Shown: one piece after another, positions 16,516-25,807 of the stretch
How positions within the stretch are numbered: the first letter of the stretch is position 1
Layout of the letters: the number at the start of each line of letters is the position of its first letter
From: Clostridium polyendosporum
Lineage (GTDB): Bacteria; Bacillota; Clostridia; Clostridiales; Clostridiaceae
NCBI RefSeq assembly: GCF_018332455.1
Contig: NZ_BOPZ01000001.1
Coordinates: forward strand, 186,001-250,000
Direction of reading: 5' to 3'
DNA length: 64,000 nucleotides
Position numbers and translations under genes: made by a program
Notes under the pieces: model-generated
What the model saw: only the letters and a program-made list of their open reading frames with translations
Told to the model about the DNA's origin: nothing
Databases searched by the model: none

Positions 16516-17052
16516 ATGGGTTTTACAAAAAAAGATATATTAAGTGTAAAGAATGAGATGGAAAATGCTATTAATAGTGTGTTTAGTTCAACGGGGATAA
16601 CTTCTTATCCTAGTAAATTGAAGAGTTTAATTAACTTATTACAAAACAATAGAGTATTAAATGTGTTAACTACCCCATACTTTAAAGCTAATATAAATTT
16701 TAAGGATATAGAGATTGAGCGCGGAGATAACCAACTAGAATTAGTATTACCTGAAGATACTAATAAAAAGATTGCATTTGTCCTACAAAAGTTAAAGGCT
16801 ATAATTGAGTCTAATAATTCTGATGAGATATATGATTATACATATAATATTTATTCTCATCGAAGTTATGTTGAAAACATATATAAGTGGAATATGGAAA
16901 TATTAAAACCTTCTTTAGATGAAATCTTAAATAGTATTGATCGCTTAATAAAAACTGACAGTAAAGAAAAGGTATATATTGATATTAGAGTTTCAAGTAT
17001 AGTTAATAAAAATAATGTATATATTAATAATAGTTCAAATGTAGCAATATGA
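16516..17052 (+). CDS. Hypothetical protein, 178 residues
   Basis: I do not recognise this protein. It begins MGFTKKDILSVKNEMENA and is mostly helical and soluble, with no signal peptide, transmembrane helix or cysteine. The C-terminal 25 residues (VYIDIRVSSIVNKNNVYINN) are beta-like and Asn-rich. AAAGGGGTGTGGG lies before the ATG. It sits alone between asrC and the siroheme operon with its own promoter and a palindrome over the -10. No function can be inferred beyond possible regulated expression. Confidence 0.6.
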   Translation: MGFTKKDILSVKNEMENAINSVFSSTGITSYPSKLKSLINLLQNNRVLNVLTTPYFKANINFKDIEIERGDNQLELVLPEDTNKKIAFVLQKLKAIIESNNSDEIYDYTYNIYSHRSYVENIYKWNMEILKPSLDEILNSIDRLIKTDSKEKVYIDIRVSSIVNKNNVYINNSSNVAI

Positions 17053-17134
17053 TTAGATATTAAACGACATTTTCCTTTAGATAAAAAGTCTTAACTTTAA
17101 AAAATTGAGCTGTATGAAATTATTTAAAAAGCTG

Positions 17135-17143
17135 TGTTATAAT
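17135..17143 (+). promoter_or_regulatory. Extended -10 promoter of the hem/siroheme operon
   Basis: TGTTATAAT is a perfect extended -10. No good -35 is present at 17 bases (TGAAAT). Transcription from here would give a leader of roughly 310 bases before hemA. Confidence 0.5.
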
Positions 17144-17339
17144 AATATAGTAAACAAATACGTTTTGATAGAAGATATAATATAATAACATAGTCTAAAT
17201 TAGTCTAAACAGCCAATTAAGAAGTTAGTATACTAGAGATAAATTGATTTGATTTGTATTGAATTTGAGAAGGTGTCCTATTTGTGAGATACTTTCTGAA
17301 GTGTAAGTTTAATTATAAATTTATTATCTGTGAACTAAC

Positions 17340-17380
17340 AGCCTTTGCCTCTGATTGGTAAAGGCTTTATTTGTATTTTT
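17340..17380 (+). terminator. Terminator-like hairpin in the hemA leader (possible attenuator)
   Basis: AGCCTTTGCC (17340-17349) and GGTAAAGGCT (17357-17366) pair with one wobble around a seven-base loop, followed by TTATTTGTATTTTT. Because it lies between the promoter and hemA, it could attenuate the operon or simply end a short upstream transcript. Confidence 0.55.
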
Positions 17381-17462
17381 AGTAATTAATTCAGTTTACT
17401 ATAGAGATAAATAATTTAATAAATTTTACCGTTGGTAGGGATAAATGCAATGGAGTGATAAA

Positions 17463-18662
17463 ATGATTCAATTGATCGGATTAAAAAAAGGATTAGACTT
17501 ATCCATAAGAGAAAAACTCTCAACAAGAAAAAGTCATTATGAATATTATTTAAAAAATTTGTTGGAGTTTTGCGCAGAGGCAGTAATTATAAGCACATGC
17601 AATAGAACAGAAATATATTTTAATTGTGAAAGATATGACGATACTATAGTTCATAACATATTTAAGGTATTCGGATGGGATAATGATTTAAAGGAATACA
17701 CATTTCATTCAAAGGGACATGATGTTATAAAGCATCTTATGGAAGTAGTTTCGGGCTTCCATTCAAAAATTTTAGGAGAGGATCAGATTTTAGGGCAGGT
17801 TAAGGAAGCATATAGCTATTCACTAAAGGAAAGTGCAGTTTCTGCAGAACTTCATAGACTTTTTCAAGAAGCAATTACCTGTGGGAAGGAATTTAGAACG
17901 GAAGCAAGGATGTATGACATACCAGTATCATCTTCTTCTATAGTGGTTAACTATGGTTTACAGCATGGAATCAAAAACTTTATGGTTATTGGATATGGGG
18001 AAATCGGAAGTCTTGCAGTTAAGTATCTATTATCTAGTAATGTTTCAAAAGTGTATATTGTAGTAAGAGACCCTAAAAAAATTGTTGATTTACATGATAA
18101 GAGAGTACATATTATAGGATTTAAGGATAAGAATGAGATTATTGAAGAAGTAGAGTGTATTATTTCTTGTACTTCTGCACCACATTATGTTATAAAAAGG
18201 GAAGATATACCTAAGGAGAAGAAACTATTGATTTTTGACTTAGCAGTTCCAAGAGATGTAGAAGAATCTCTTGCAAAATATCCTAATATTGAATTATTAG
18301 ACATAGATACAATAAGTAAAATAGATGATAAAAATAAAAAACTTAGAGCTGAGAGAATGGACAGTTGTAGGGGAATCATTAAAAATCATATAGATGCTTA
18401 TGAAGAATGGAGAAAATTAAGGGAGATTACACCTTATATAAAAAAACTTAAGATGGTGAGTGCTGAGGTAAGTAAAGACAGAATAAATACTTTTATACAT
18501 AAAAGCTCATCAAAAAATCATCAGGAGTTAGCAAAAAAGTTAATTAAGAGTACTTCTGATTTTTATATAAATAGAGCAATAGAGACATTAAAGGAAGCTA
18601 AGCTTGAAGGAAGTGAAGAGCAGTGCTTAAGGATAATAGAGAAAATATTCAGGATCAATTAA
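17463..18662 (+). CDS. hemA: Glutamyl-tRNA reductase
   Basis: This 399-residue enzyme is the first step of tetrapyrrole synthesis by the C5 route: glutamyl-tRNA to glutamate-1-semialdehyde with NADPH. The catalytic cysteine is C46 in STCNRTEIY. GEDQILGQVKEAY and the NADPH-binding VIGYGEIGSLAVKYL are also typical. The ATG at 17463 is chosen because GGAGTG lies five bases upstream; an in-frame ATG at 17445 has no such site. It opens a seven-gene siroheme cluster and overlaps the next gene by 40 bases. Confidence 0.93.
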   Translation: MIQLIGLKKGLDLSIREKLSTRKSHYEYYLKNLLEFCAEAVIISTCNRTEIYFNCERYDDTIVHNIFKVFGWDNDLKEYTFHSKGHDVIKHLMEVVSGFHSKILGEDQILGQVKEAYSYSLKESAVSAELHRLFQEAITCGKEFRTEARMYDIPVSSSSIVVNYGLQHGIKNFMVIGYGEIGSLAVKYLLSSNVSKVYIVVRDPKKIVDLHDKRVHIIGFKDKNEIIEEVECIISCTSAPHYVIKREDIPKEKKLLIFDLAVPRDVEESLAKYPNIELLDIDTISKIDDKNKKLRAERMDSCRGIIKNHIDAYEEWRKLREITPYIKKLKMVSAEVSKDRINTFIHKSSSKNHQELAKKLIKSTSDFYINRAIETLKEAKLEGSEEQCLRIIEKIFRIN

Positions 18663-19288
18663 ACTTTATCTTTCTTTCGCTTATTTCTAATAAGATTAAT
18701 GTTGGATTAATAGGAGGAGGGAAAGGTGGTTTAATTAAAGCTAGAACCTTCATTACTAAGGGGTGTAATCTTTGGGTTCTTTCAAGAGAGTTTATAGATG
18801 AGTTTCATGAACTTGAAGACTTAGGTGCAAAACTTATAAAAGGAGATTATTATGAGGATTTTATAAGAGATAAGCACATAATAATAATTGCGGTAGATGA
18901 TTCTAAATTGAAAGAAAAAATAAAACAAAAGTGTGAAATTGAGTATAAGATTTTTATAGATTCAACAGATTTTAAAAGTGGAATGGGGGTAGTACCAGCT
19001 CAGAGGGAGATTGAAAGTATTTCCTTTAGTATTCATACAAAGGGAGGAAATCCTAAAGCTTCTATTCTACTTTTAAATAAGATAGAGAAAGAACTTATTG
19101 GTTATGATGAGTTTGTTAAAGTTATAAATCCTATAAGGAATAGAGCTAAATCTTTAAATAAAAAGTTAGAGATAATAAGTTTCATTACCACTGAAGATTT
19201 TAAATTTTTTTATGAAAAGGGATATATGCATGAGGTTTTGCTTCTCTTTTTTAAAGAAAAGGAAGTAAACTGCTTGTTGCAAAAATAA
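18623..19288 (+). CDS. Precorrin-2 dehydrogenase (Met8/CysG N-terminal type)
   Basis: This 221-residue protein has an N-terminal NAD-binding motif (VGLIGGGKGGLIKARTF) and the downstream segment PAQREIESISFSIHTKGGNP, matching the CysG N-domain/Met8 family. It oxidises precorrin-2 to sirohydrochlorin. Whether it also inserts iron is uncertain, since a CbiK chelatase closes the cluster. The predicted GTG start lies inside hemA (40-base overlap) with only a weak ribosome-binding site, which suggests translational coupling; an ATT or later start is possible but less likely. Confidence 0.8.
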   Translation: MLKDNRENIQDQLNFIFLSLISNKINVGLIGGGKGGLIKARTFITKGCNLWVLSREFIDEFHELEDLGAKLIKGDYYEDFIRDKHIIIIAVDDSKLKEKIKQKCEIEYKIFIDSTDFKSGMGVVPAQREIESISFSIHTKGGNPKASILLLNKIEKELIGYDEFVKVINPIRNRAKSLNKKLEIISFITTEDFKFFYEKGYMHEVLLLFFKEKEVNCLLQK

Positions 19289-19357
19289 AAACCCTTTGTT
19301 TATCTATATTACTTAATAAGATGGACTTTTTAGTAATGATTTTTGGAGGAGATTTTT

Positions 19358-20230
19358 GTGAATCTAATTATAGCAACGAGAAAAAGTAAACTGGCTCAAG
19401 CGCAGACTGAGCTTGTTATGAGTATGATTAAAGAGAATTTTGGATTTGAAAGTGAGAAACTCTTAGTTGTCACTGAAGGTGACAAGAGGTTGGATGTAAC
19501 CTTAGATAAGATAGGAGGAAAGGGACTTTTTGTTAAGGAGATTGAAATTGCACTTATGGAAAGAAAAGCTCATTGTGCAGTTCACAGCATGAAGGATGTT
19601 CCATTCTTTTTAGAGCATTGTTTTGAGATTGCGGCTATGCCTTCAAGAGAAGATGTGAGAGATGCCTTCGTTTCTATGAATGGTTTAAGTTTTTTTGATT
19701 TGCCAAAAGGGGCAAGGATTGGAACAAGCAGTATAAGAAGAAGTGCTCAACTTAAGTCTTTAAGAAAAGATATAGATATAGTTCCGATAAGAGGTAACGT
19801 ACAGACAAGAATAGAAAAGATAGAAAAGGAGAATTTGGATGGAATAATTCTAGCAGCAGCTGGACTTAAAAGAATGGGCATGGAAGGCATAATTACAAAT
19901 TATTTTAATCCCTCTGATTTTATACCAGCAGTTGGTCAAGGAGCACTAGGAATTGAAATACTAAAGGATAATGAAGAAGGACAAATTCTAAGAGGGATTG
20001 ATAATATTGATGTAAGGCATTGTGTAGAAGCTGAGAGAAGCTTTATGAGGGCGCTAAATGGAGGGTGCCATTCACCTATTGGAGCTTACGGGGAACTGCA
20101 CGGAGATGATATTTATTTAATAGGAACATTCCAAATAGGAGATAAGCTTGTTAAAAAAGATATAACTGGTAATAGGGAAGATAGAATTAAGCTTGGAGAG
20201 ACTTTAGCACAAAAGGTACTGAAGAAATAG
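19358..20230 (+). CDS. hemC: Hydroxymethylbilane synthase (porphobilinogen deaminase)
   Basis: This 290-residue enzyme polymerises four porphobilinogens to hydroxymethylbilane. The dipyrromethane cofactor cysteine is C237 in [31 protein letters not shown] and [11 protein letters not shown] are classic HemC motifs. The GTG at 19358 is chosen because GGAGGAG precedes it and the protein then begins [14 protein letters not shown], the normal HemC start. It lies third in the siroheme cluster. Confidence 0.94.
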   Translation: MNLIIATRKSKLAQAQTELVMSMIKENFGFESEKLLVVTEGDKRLDVTLDKIGGKGLFVKEIEIALMERKAHCAVHSMKDVPFFLEHCFEIAAMPSREDVRDAFVSMNGLSFFDLPKGARIGTSSIRRSAQLKSLRKDIDIVPIRGNVQTRIEKIEKENLDGIILAAAGLKRMGMEGIITNYFNPSDFIPAVGQGALGIEILKDNEEGQILRGIDNIDVRHCVEAERSFMRALNGGCHSPIGAYGELHGDDIYLIGTFQIGDKLVKKDITGNREDRIKLGETLAQKVLKK

Positions 20231-20254
20231 ATCTTTTATTTTTAGGAGGATATA

Positions 20255-21733
20255 ATGGGTAAGGTATATATAATAGGTGCAGGTCCAGGAGATGAAGAAC
20301 TTTTAACCTTAAAAGCAATAAAATCCATGGAAAAGTGTACTGTAGTTTTATATGATAGATTAGCAGGAAATAACGTTCTTAATTATTTAAAGGAAGACTG
20401 TGAGATTTATTATTGTGGCAAGGAACCAGGATGTCACTATAAAAGCCAGGAAGAAATTAATGAAATGCTCGTAAGACTTGCTAAGGAAGGGCATGTAGCT
20501 GGTAGAATAAAAGGTGGAGATCCTTACGTTTTTGGAAGAGGGGGAGAAGAAGCGCTTGCACTACTAGATGAAGGTATTGAGTTTGAAGTTATTCCAGGAG
20601 TAACTTCAGCTATTTCAGTAATGAGCTATGCAGGTATACCTGCAACTCATAGGGGAATATCTCAAAGCTTTCATGTTATAACAGGTATGAGTGGTTCATC
20701 TTTAAAAATAAAATGGGAAAGTGTCGCAAAAGAAGAAGGAACTCTTATATTCTTAATGGGCCTAGAGAATATAGATTATATATGTTCATCTCTTATTTCT
20801 CATGGAAAGGATATAAACACTCCTTGTGGAGTAATAATGAGAGGAACTACATCAAAGCAAAAAAAAGTAGTAGGAACTCTTCAAAATATATCTCAAAAAG
20901 CAAAGGAAGCGGCTCTAAAATCACCTTGTATTATAGTGGTTGGAGATGTGGTATCTTTACATGATAAGTTAAATTGGTTTGAGCAAAGACCTTTATTTGG
21001 ACTAAATATTTGTGTTACTAGATCAAAGGAACAGTCCTTTAGATTAAAGACTAAGTTTAGAGAACTTGGTGCTGAAGTAACGGAGATAAACGCTATAAAA
21101 ATAAAAGATACATCAAAGGAGCTTGAAGGTTATAAAGATAAATTGGGAGAGTATGACTTTATAGTATTAACCTCTGTTAATGGAGTAAATATTTTCTTTG
21201 ATTATTTAAAGAAGAAAGAAATAGATATTAGAAATATAAAGGCTAAGTTTGGAGTTATAGGAAATGCTACTTCAGAAGCATTAAAGGATAGAGGTGTAAT
21301 TCCTTCCATCATGGCTAAAGAGTTTGTCACAGAAAGCTTGTTTGAAGCTATTAAGCCTCTTGTAAAAGAAAGAGATAAGATATTAATTCCTTGCTCAAAG
21401 GAGTCAAGAAGTTATTTAATAGATGAACTTGCTAAGTTAAACTGCATTGTAGATAGAGTTCATATATACGAGCCTATTTGCGGAGAATTAAGAAATACTA
21501 ATAGCTTTAAGGATGTAGACATCGTAACTTTTACTAGCCCTTCGATAGTAAGGAATATGATAAAGTTAGTTGGTATAGAAGCTATTAAAGATAAAATTTC
21601 TATAGCTATAGGACCGATAACCTATACAGAGCTTGAAAGGAACGGAATTTTTGCTATAGAGTGTAAGGAGCATAGTGAAGAGGGGATTATTAGAGAAATT
21701 GAAAGAGTATGGAGGGAAAGAAATAATGTATAG
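20255..21733 (+). CDS. cobA-hemD: Fusion: uroporphyrinogen-III C-methyltransferase and uroporphyrinogen-III synthase
   Basis: This 492-residue bifunctional protein has an S-adenosylmethionine-dependent methyltransferase at residues 1 to about 240 ([46 protein letters not shown]). The uroporphyrinogen-III synthase domain runs from about 250 ([17 protein letters not shown], then [12 protein letters not shown] and [11 protein letters not shown]). It closes the ring and then makes precorrin-2. Such fusions are common in Firmicutes. AGGAGGA precedes the ATG. The C-terminus overlaps the hemB start by eight bases. Confidence 0.93.
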   Translation: MGKVYIIGAGPGDEELLTLKAIKSMEKCTVVLYDRLAGNNVLNYLKEDCEIYYCGKEPGCHYKSQEEINEMLVRLAKEGHVAGRIKGGDPYVFGRGGEEALALLDEGIEFEVIPGVTSAISVMSYAGIPATHRGISQSFHVITGMSGSSLKIKWESVAKEEGTLIFLMGLENIDYICSSLISHGKDINTPCGVIMRGTTSKQKKVVGTLQNISQKAKEAALKSPCIIVVGDVVSLHDKLNWFEQRPLFGLNICVTRSKEQSFRLKTKFRELGAEVTEINAIKIKDTSKELEGYKDKLGEYDFIVLTSVNGVNIFFDYLKKKEIDIRNIKAKFGVIGNATSEALKDRGVIPSIMAKEFVTESLFEAIKPLVKERDKILIPCSKESRSYLIDELAKLNCIVDRVHIYEPICGELRNTNSFKDVDIVTFTSPSIVRNMIKLVGIEAIKDKISIAIGPITYTELERNGIFAIECKEHSEEGIIREIERVWRERNNV

Positions 21734-22694
21734 AAGACATAGAAGATTAAGAAAAACCTCTGCTATAAGAGATTTAGTTAGAGAAACTATTCTCTCTCCT
21801 AAAGACTTTGTTTATCCAATTTTTGTTATAGAAGGGGAAAATGTTAAGAAGGAAATTTCATCACTGCCTGGTAACTATCATGTTTCAGTGGATAGAGTAC
21901 ATGAAATAGTAAAAGAGGTACTAGAGTGTGGTATAAAAGGAGTAATTATTTTTGGTCTTCCTTCTCATAAGGATGAATGTGGTTCATCTGCCTTTGCAGA
22001 AAATGGCATAGTTCAAAAAGCAGTTAGGAAGGTAAAGGAGTTATCTCCAGAGATTTGGGTTATCACAGATGTATGTATGTGTCAGTATACTAGTCATGGG
22101 CATTGTGGTATTCTACATGGTCAAGAGGTTCATAATGATGAAACTCTTGAAATGTTAGGAAAAGTTGCACTTTCACATGCAAAGGCTGGAGCGGATATGG
22201 TAGCTCCTTCTGATATGATGGATGGGAGAGTAGCAGTTATAAGAGATGTTTTGGATCAAAATGGATATGAGCATGTATCAATCATGTCCTATAGTGCAAA
22301 ATATAGTTCTGCATTTTATGGGCCATTTAGAGAGGCAGCAGATTCAGCTCCTCAATTTGGTGATAGAAAAAGCTATCAAATGGATCCTGCTAACTTAAGA
22401 GAGGCTATGAGAGAAATAGAATCAGACATTGAAGAAGGTGCTGATATAATAATGGTTAAGCCTGCTTTATCTTATTTAGATGTTATTAGGTGGGCAAAGG
22501 ATAGATATGACTATCCAGTGGCAGCATACAGTGTAAGTGGAGAATTCTCAATGATAAAGGCTGGAGCAAAGCTAGGATACATAAATGAAAAAGCTATTGC
22601 TTTAGAAATGCTTCTTTCTATTAAAAGGGCAGGAGCAGATATGATAATAACTTATTATGCTTTAGAAGCGTCAAGATGGCTTATGGAACGCTAG
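21726..22694 (+). CDS. hemB: Delta-aminolevulinic acid dehydratase (porphobilinogen synthase)
   Basis: This 322-residue enzyme condenses two aminolevulinates to porphobilinogen. Zinc ligands C117, C119 and C127 are visible in [15 protein letters not shown]. The active-site lysines lie in [16 protein letters not shown] and [11 protein letters not shown]. The ATG at 21726 is chosen because GGAGGGAAAG precedes it; the open frame upstream is inside cobA-hemD. A 46-base tandem duplication separates it from hemL. Confidence 0.94.
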   Translation: MYRRHRRLRKTSAIRDLVRETILSPKDFVYPIFVIEGENVKKEISSLPGNYHVSVDRVHEIVKEVLECGIKGVIIFGLPSHKDECGSSAFAENGIVQKAVRKVKELSPEIWVITDVCMCQYTSHGHCGILHGQEVHNDETLEMLGKVALSHAKAGADMVAPSDMMDGRVAVIRDVLDQNGYEHVSIMSYSAKYSSAFYGPFREAADSAPQFGDRKSYQMDPANLREAMREIESDIEEGADIIMVKPALSYLDVIRWAKDRYDYPVAAYSVSGEFSMIKAGAKLGYINEKAIALEMLLSIKRAGADMIITYYALEASRWLMER

Positions 22695-22737
22695 AATTAA
22701 TATTTCCGTTATAGAATTAGAGAAATATATAAGGAAT

Positions 22738-22828
22738 GCAGTAATTGATAATTGCTGCGTGCAGTATAAGGAATACCAGGAGCGCAGTAATTGATAATTG
22801 CTGCGTGCAGTATAAGGAATACCAGGAG
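22738..22828 (+). repeat. Two-copy 46-bp tandem duplication before hemL
   Basis: Two identical 45-base copies (22738-22782 and 22784-22828) have one base between them. Each carries the hairpin GCAGTAATT-GAT-AATTGCTGC and ends in CCAGGAG, so the hemL ribosome-binding site is itself part of the duplicated unit. The exact identity points to a recent duplication. Confidence 0.9.
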
Positions 22829-22838
22829 GAATTATATT

Positions 22839-24116
22839 ATGACAAACCTTGAGATTTTTGAGGAATCAAAAAAATACATGCCTGGAGGAGTAAATTCGCC
22901 AGTAAGAGCTTTCAAGGATGTAGAACTTACTCCACCAGTAATTAACAGGGGAGAGGGAGTTTATATATACGATAAAGAAGAAAACAAGTATATTGATTTT
23001 GTAGGGGCATGGGGACCTATGATTTTAGGTCATTGTGATGAGGATGTGGTTAATGCAATTAAGGAAACCTGTGAAACTGCTATTGCTTTTGGAGCACCTA
23101 CAGAGCTAGAACTTCAGTTAGCAAAGCATATGTGCACAACTCTTGATAATGTGGAAATGATAAGAATGGTTAATTCAGGAACGGAAGCTACCATGAGTGC
23201 AGTAAAGCTTGCTAGAGGCTATACAGGAAAAGATAAAGTATTAAAGTTTGCTGGATGCTATCATGGTCATTTTGAGGGATTTTTAGTAAGTGCAGGGTCA
23301 GGGTTATTAACTGAAGGAATTCCAGGAAGTGCTGGTGTACCTCAAGAGAGCATTAAAAATACATTGATAGGACAGTACAATGATATAGAAAATATTAGAG
23401 AAGTTTTTAGAAAGTACGGAAAAGATTTAGCAGCAGTAATAATAGAGCCAGTAGCAGGAAATATGGGTGTCGTAAAGGCAGAAGATAGCTTTATGAAAGA
23501 GCTTAGAGCTCTATGTGATGAGTATAGTACCTTATTAATATTTGATGAGGTAATGAGCGGTTTTAGAGTGAATTATAAAGGAGCTCAAAGTTTATTTAAA
23601 GTGAAGCCTGACTTAGTAACCTATGCAAAGATCATGGGGGGAGGATTACCTTGTGGTGCTTATTGTGGAAGAAAAGATATAATGGAAAAGCTTTCACCAC
23701 TAGGACCAGTATATCAAGCTGGTACAATGTCAGGAAATCCTATAGTTATGGCAGCAGGATTAGCTACTCTAAAGAAGCTTCATAACAATCCTCAATATTA
23801 TGAAAAAATAGAAAAACTAGGAGCGATGCTTCAAAGTGGTATTGAATCTATATCAAAAGAAAAAAACATACCTGTAGTAGTAAACAGATGTGGCGGAATG
23901 ATGACTATTTTTTTCACAAATAGAGATAAAGTACGATGCTATGATGATGTTATGAGCTGTGATGTTAAGGTGTTTAAGAAATTCTTTACCCATATGCTAA
24001 AGAATGGTTTTAATATTCCACCTTCACAATATGAAGCTATGTTTCTTTCTGTAAAGCATAGTGAAGAAGATATTGAAAAGTTTCTAGAGATATTTAGAAG
24101 TTTTCAATATAATTAG
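22839..24116 (+). CDS. hemL: Glutamate-1-semialdehyde 2,1-aminomutase
   Basis: This 425-residue PLP enzyme converts glutamate-1-semialdehyde to 5-aminolevulinate. [11 protein letters not shown] at the N-terminus, the cofactor-site [11 protein letters not shown] and the PLP lysine K264 in [15 protein letters not shown] are typical. The ATG at 22839 is chosen because AGGAGGA precedes it; an upstream in-frame ATA (22791) would run through the tandem duplication. It is probably co-transcribed with hemB. Confidence 0.94.
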   Translation: MTNLEIFEESKKYMPGGVNSPVRAFKDVELTPPVINRGEGVYIYDKEENKYIDFVGAWGPMILGHCDEDVVNAIKETCETAIAFGAPTELELQLAKHMCTTLDNVEMIRMVNSGTEATMSAVKLARGYTGKDKVLKFAGCYHGHFEGFLVSAGSGLLTEGIPGSAGVPQESIKNTLIGQYNDIENIREVFRKYGKDLAAVIIEPVAGNMGVVKAEDSFMKELRALCDEYSTLLIFDEVMSGFRVNYKGAQSLFKVKPDLVTYAKIMGGGLPCGAYCGRKDIMEKLSPLGPVYQAGTMSGNPIVMAAGLATLKKLHNNPQYYEKIEKLGAMLQSGIESISKEKNIPVVVNRCGGMMTIFFTNRDKVRCYDDVMSCDVKVFKKFFTHMLKNGFNIPPSQYEAMFLSVKHSEEDIEKFLEIFRSFQYN

Positions 24117-24137
24117 ATTGAATAAGTTTACCTATAG

Positions 24138-24186
24138 AGAATTTCAGGAAATAGTTTACGTTATAAAAAGCTTTTTCTGAAATTCT
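24138..24186 (+). other. Inverted repeat between hemL and cbiK
   Basis: AGAATTTCAGGAAA (24138-24151) and TTTTCTGAAATTCT (24173-24186) are near-perfect inverted repeats around a 21-base loop. A loose T-rich tract (TTTTATAATTTTTT) follows, so it may partly terminate before cbiK. Confidence 0.45.
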
Positions 24187-24218
24187 AATTTTATAATTTT
24201 TTAAATAGGGGTGGAAGT

Positions 24219-25004
24219 GTGAAAAAAGCCATATTGATAGTTAGTAATGGTACTTCAGATATAGAAGCATTAAGAACTTCTATTGATAAAATAGAAGAGA
24301 AGGTTAGAGAAGAATTTAAAGATTATCAATTATTTAGAGCCTTTTCTTCATCTAGAATTATCTCAAAGCTTAAAGAGAAGTATAACATTGTAGTTTCTAC
24401 ACCAGAGGAGACCCTTGATTATATTGAACAGCAAGGTTTTGAGGAGCTTATAGTACAGCCATTGTATATACTGTGCGGAATTGAGTATGAAATGCTTAAA
24501 AATACTGTAGAAAGTTTTAAAACAAAAAGCAATCTAAAAAAAATAGTATTAGGAAAATCAGCACTGGTATTTGGTGATGAAAAAAGAACTTTTAATTTTA
24601 TTGAAAGCATAAAAGAAGTAATACCAACAGATAAACCATTGGTTTTTATGGCGCATGGAACAAGAAGTTTATCAGGTATCTGTTATGAAGATTTATCTGC
24701 TTCATTTAAAGCCTTTGGATTAAACAATATATATATTGGAGCAGTAGAAGGAACTCCTTCAATTTATGAAATCATTAAGAATTTAAAAAAGGATAAGATT
24801 AAGGAACTTATACTTGCACCACTTCTTATTGTAGCAGGTTACCATGCAAAAAGAGATATGGCATCTTCCATAGATACCTCATGGAAAAGTATTTTACAAC
24901 TTGAAGGATTTAAGGTAGAGGTTAAGCTTAGGGGACTTGGAGAGATTGATGACTTTCATGACTTTTTAATAAATAGTATAAGAGAAAGTATCAAAAATAA
25001 ATGA
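24219..25004 (+). CDS. cbiK: CbiK-type sirohydrochlorin chelatase
   Basis: This 261-residue class II chelatase inserts a metal into sirohydrochlorin. The histidine of VFMAHGTRS and the second in VAGYHAKRDMASSID correspond to the metal-binding histidines of the family; GAVEGTPS is also conserved. Family members load cobalt for B12 synthesis. Here, with no other cobalamin gene and with asrC close by, a siroheme (iron) role is likely. This is inference. The start is GTG at 24219 with GGGGTGG upstream; it ends the cluster. Confidence 0.85.
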   Translation: MKKAILIVSNGTSDIEALRTSIDKIEEKVREEFKDYQLFRAFSSSRIISKLKEKYNIVVSTPEETLDYIEQQGFEELIVQPLYILCGIEYEMLKNTVESFKTKSNLKKIVLGKSALVFGDEKRTFNFIESIKEVIPTDKPLVFMAHGTRSLSGICYEDLSASFKAFGLNNIYIGAVEGTPSIYEIIKNLKKDKIKELILAPLLIVAGYHAKRDMASSIDTSWKSILQLEGFKVEVKLRGLGEIDDFHDFLINSIRESIKNK

Positions 25005-25115
25005 TAAATAGGTCGTTAGTAATTTGCTTATAATAACTATTTTTTCTATGTAATAATGATAATACTAAAGTCTCACTTATTATTTGAGTATATGTATATT
25101 TTAGGGAGGTATAAT

Positions 25116-25580
25116 ATGAAACAGTACGAAGAAAAACTTAGAGATTTCATAGAACATAATTGTATAGAAGCACAACAGTTATTGTTTAATGTATCATGCC
25201 ATTCCGTACGGGAAGCAGCAAGTGCTGTTGGAGCTCTACCAGAAGATTTTGTGAAAAATATATGTATGATAGATGAACGTAATAACTTAATTGTTGCAAT
25301 AGTAAAAGGTGAAGATAGAGCTAGTACATCAAGAGTTGGCAAAGTATTAAACATTGGAACTCTAAGGATTGCAACTGAAACAGAGGTTCTTGAAAAAACA
25401 GGATATCCGTGTGGAGGAGTTCCTTCGTTTGGATATGATGCTGTCTTTATAATAGACTCAAAAGTTATGGAAAAAGAAGTTGTGTTTACTGGTGGTGGTT
25501 CTCCTAATTCACTAGTAAAAATATCAACAAAGGAATTGCAAAGAGTAAACAATGCACTAATTTTGAGGGTAAGGAAATAG
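25116..25580 (+). CDS. YbaK/EbsC-family aminoacyl-tRNA deacylase
   Basis: This 154-residue protein is of the YbaK/ProX editing family, which hydrolyses mischarged aminoacyl-tRNA (commonly Cys- or Ala-tRNA-Pro). Visible motifs are ALPEDFVKNICMID, DRASTSRVGKVL, GYPCGGVPSFGYD and FTGGGSPNSLVKIS. The ATG at 25116 is chosen because GGGAGG precedes it; upstream in-frame starts are not supported. It stands alone, followed by a reversed copy of the dispersed element. Confidence 0.88.
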   Translation: MKQYEEKLRDFIEHNCIEAQQLLFNVSCHSVREAASAVGALPEDFVKNICMIDERNNLIVAIVKGEDRASTSRVGKVLNIGTLRIATETEVLEKTGYPCGGVPSFGYDAVFIIDSKVMEKEVVFTGGGSPNSLVKISTKELQRVNNALILRVRK

Positions 25581-25600
25581 CAGGGATATAGGAGATAAAA

Positions 25601-25662
25601 TTTAATAGGCATCGAGCCTATTAAACTTGAGCCAGATTTCACTTTGGAAAATGGTAGCAGAT
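25601..25662 (-). repeat. Dispersed palindromic element, copy 3 (reverse orientation)
   Basis: Read on the minus strand it runs GCTACCATTTTCCAAAGTG, AAATCTGGCTCAAG and then a perfect hairpin, TTTAATAGGC (25601-25610) with GCCTATTAAA (25616-25625) and loop ATCGA. This is the best-preserved copy of the second palindrome and the only inverted copy in the window. Confidence 0.75.
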
Positions 25663-25807
25663 AAGAAACTTGTCATTAAAGTACAGTTTGAAAATTTGTA
25701 TAATTTATATTTATGTAGACAAATAATAACTTTGTTATTACTGTTATAAATCACTAATTATTCAACTAAATGCTGTATTATATTTGCTAAAATTAGGTGG
25801 TGAGAAC

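Larger units (their letters stand above)
17053..17462. other. Gap and long leader before hemA
   Basis: The 410-base gap contains an extended -10 promoter at 17135-17143, about 200 bases of AT-rich leader, and a wobble-rich hairpin (AGAAGGTGTCCT with AGATACTTTCT, about 17269-17298). A terminator-like hairpin follows at 17340-17380, then 80 bases to the hemA start. No ORF of note and no riboswitch class that I recognise. Confidence 0.5.

Noticed and set aside
20713-20964. Plus-strand frame inside cobA-hemD
   Set aside because: Alternative frame of a well-conserved gene, Lys/Ser-rich shadow.
22738-22828. CRISPR array
   Set aside because: Only two copies with one base between them, no spacers and no cas genes.
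25073-25642. Minus-strand open frame over the YbaK gene and the repeat copy
   Set aside because: Antisense to a clear YbaK protein and running through an intergenic repeat.
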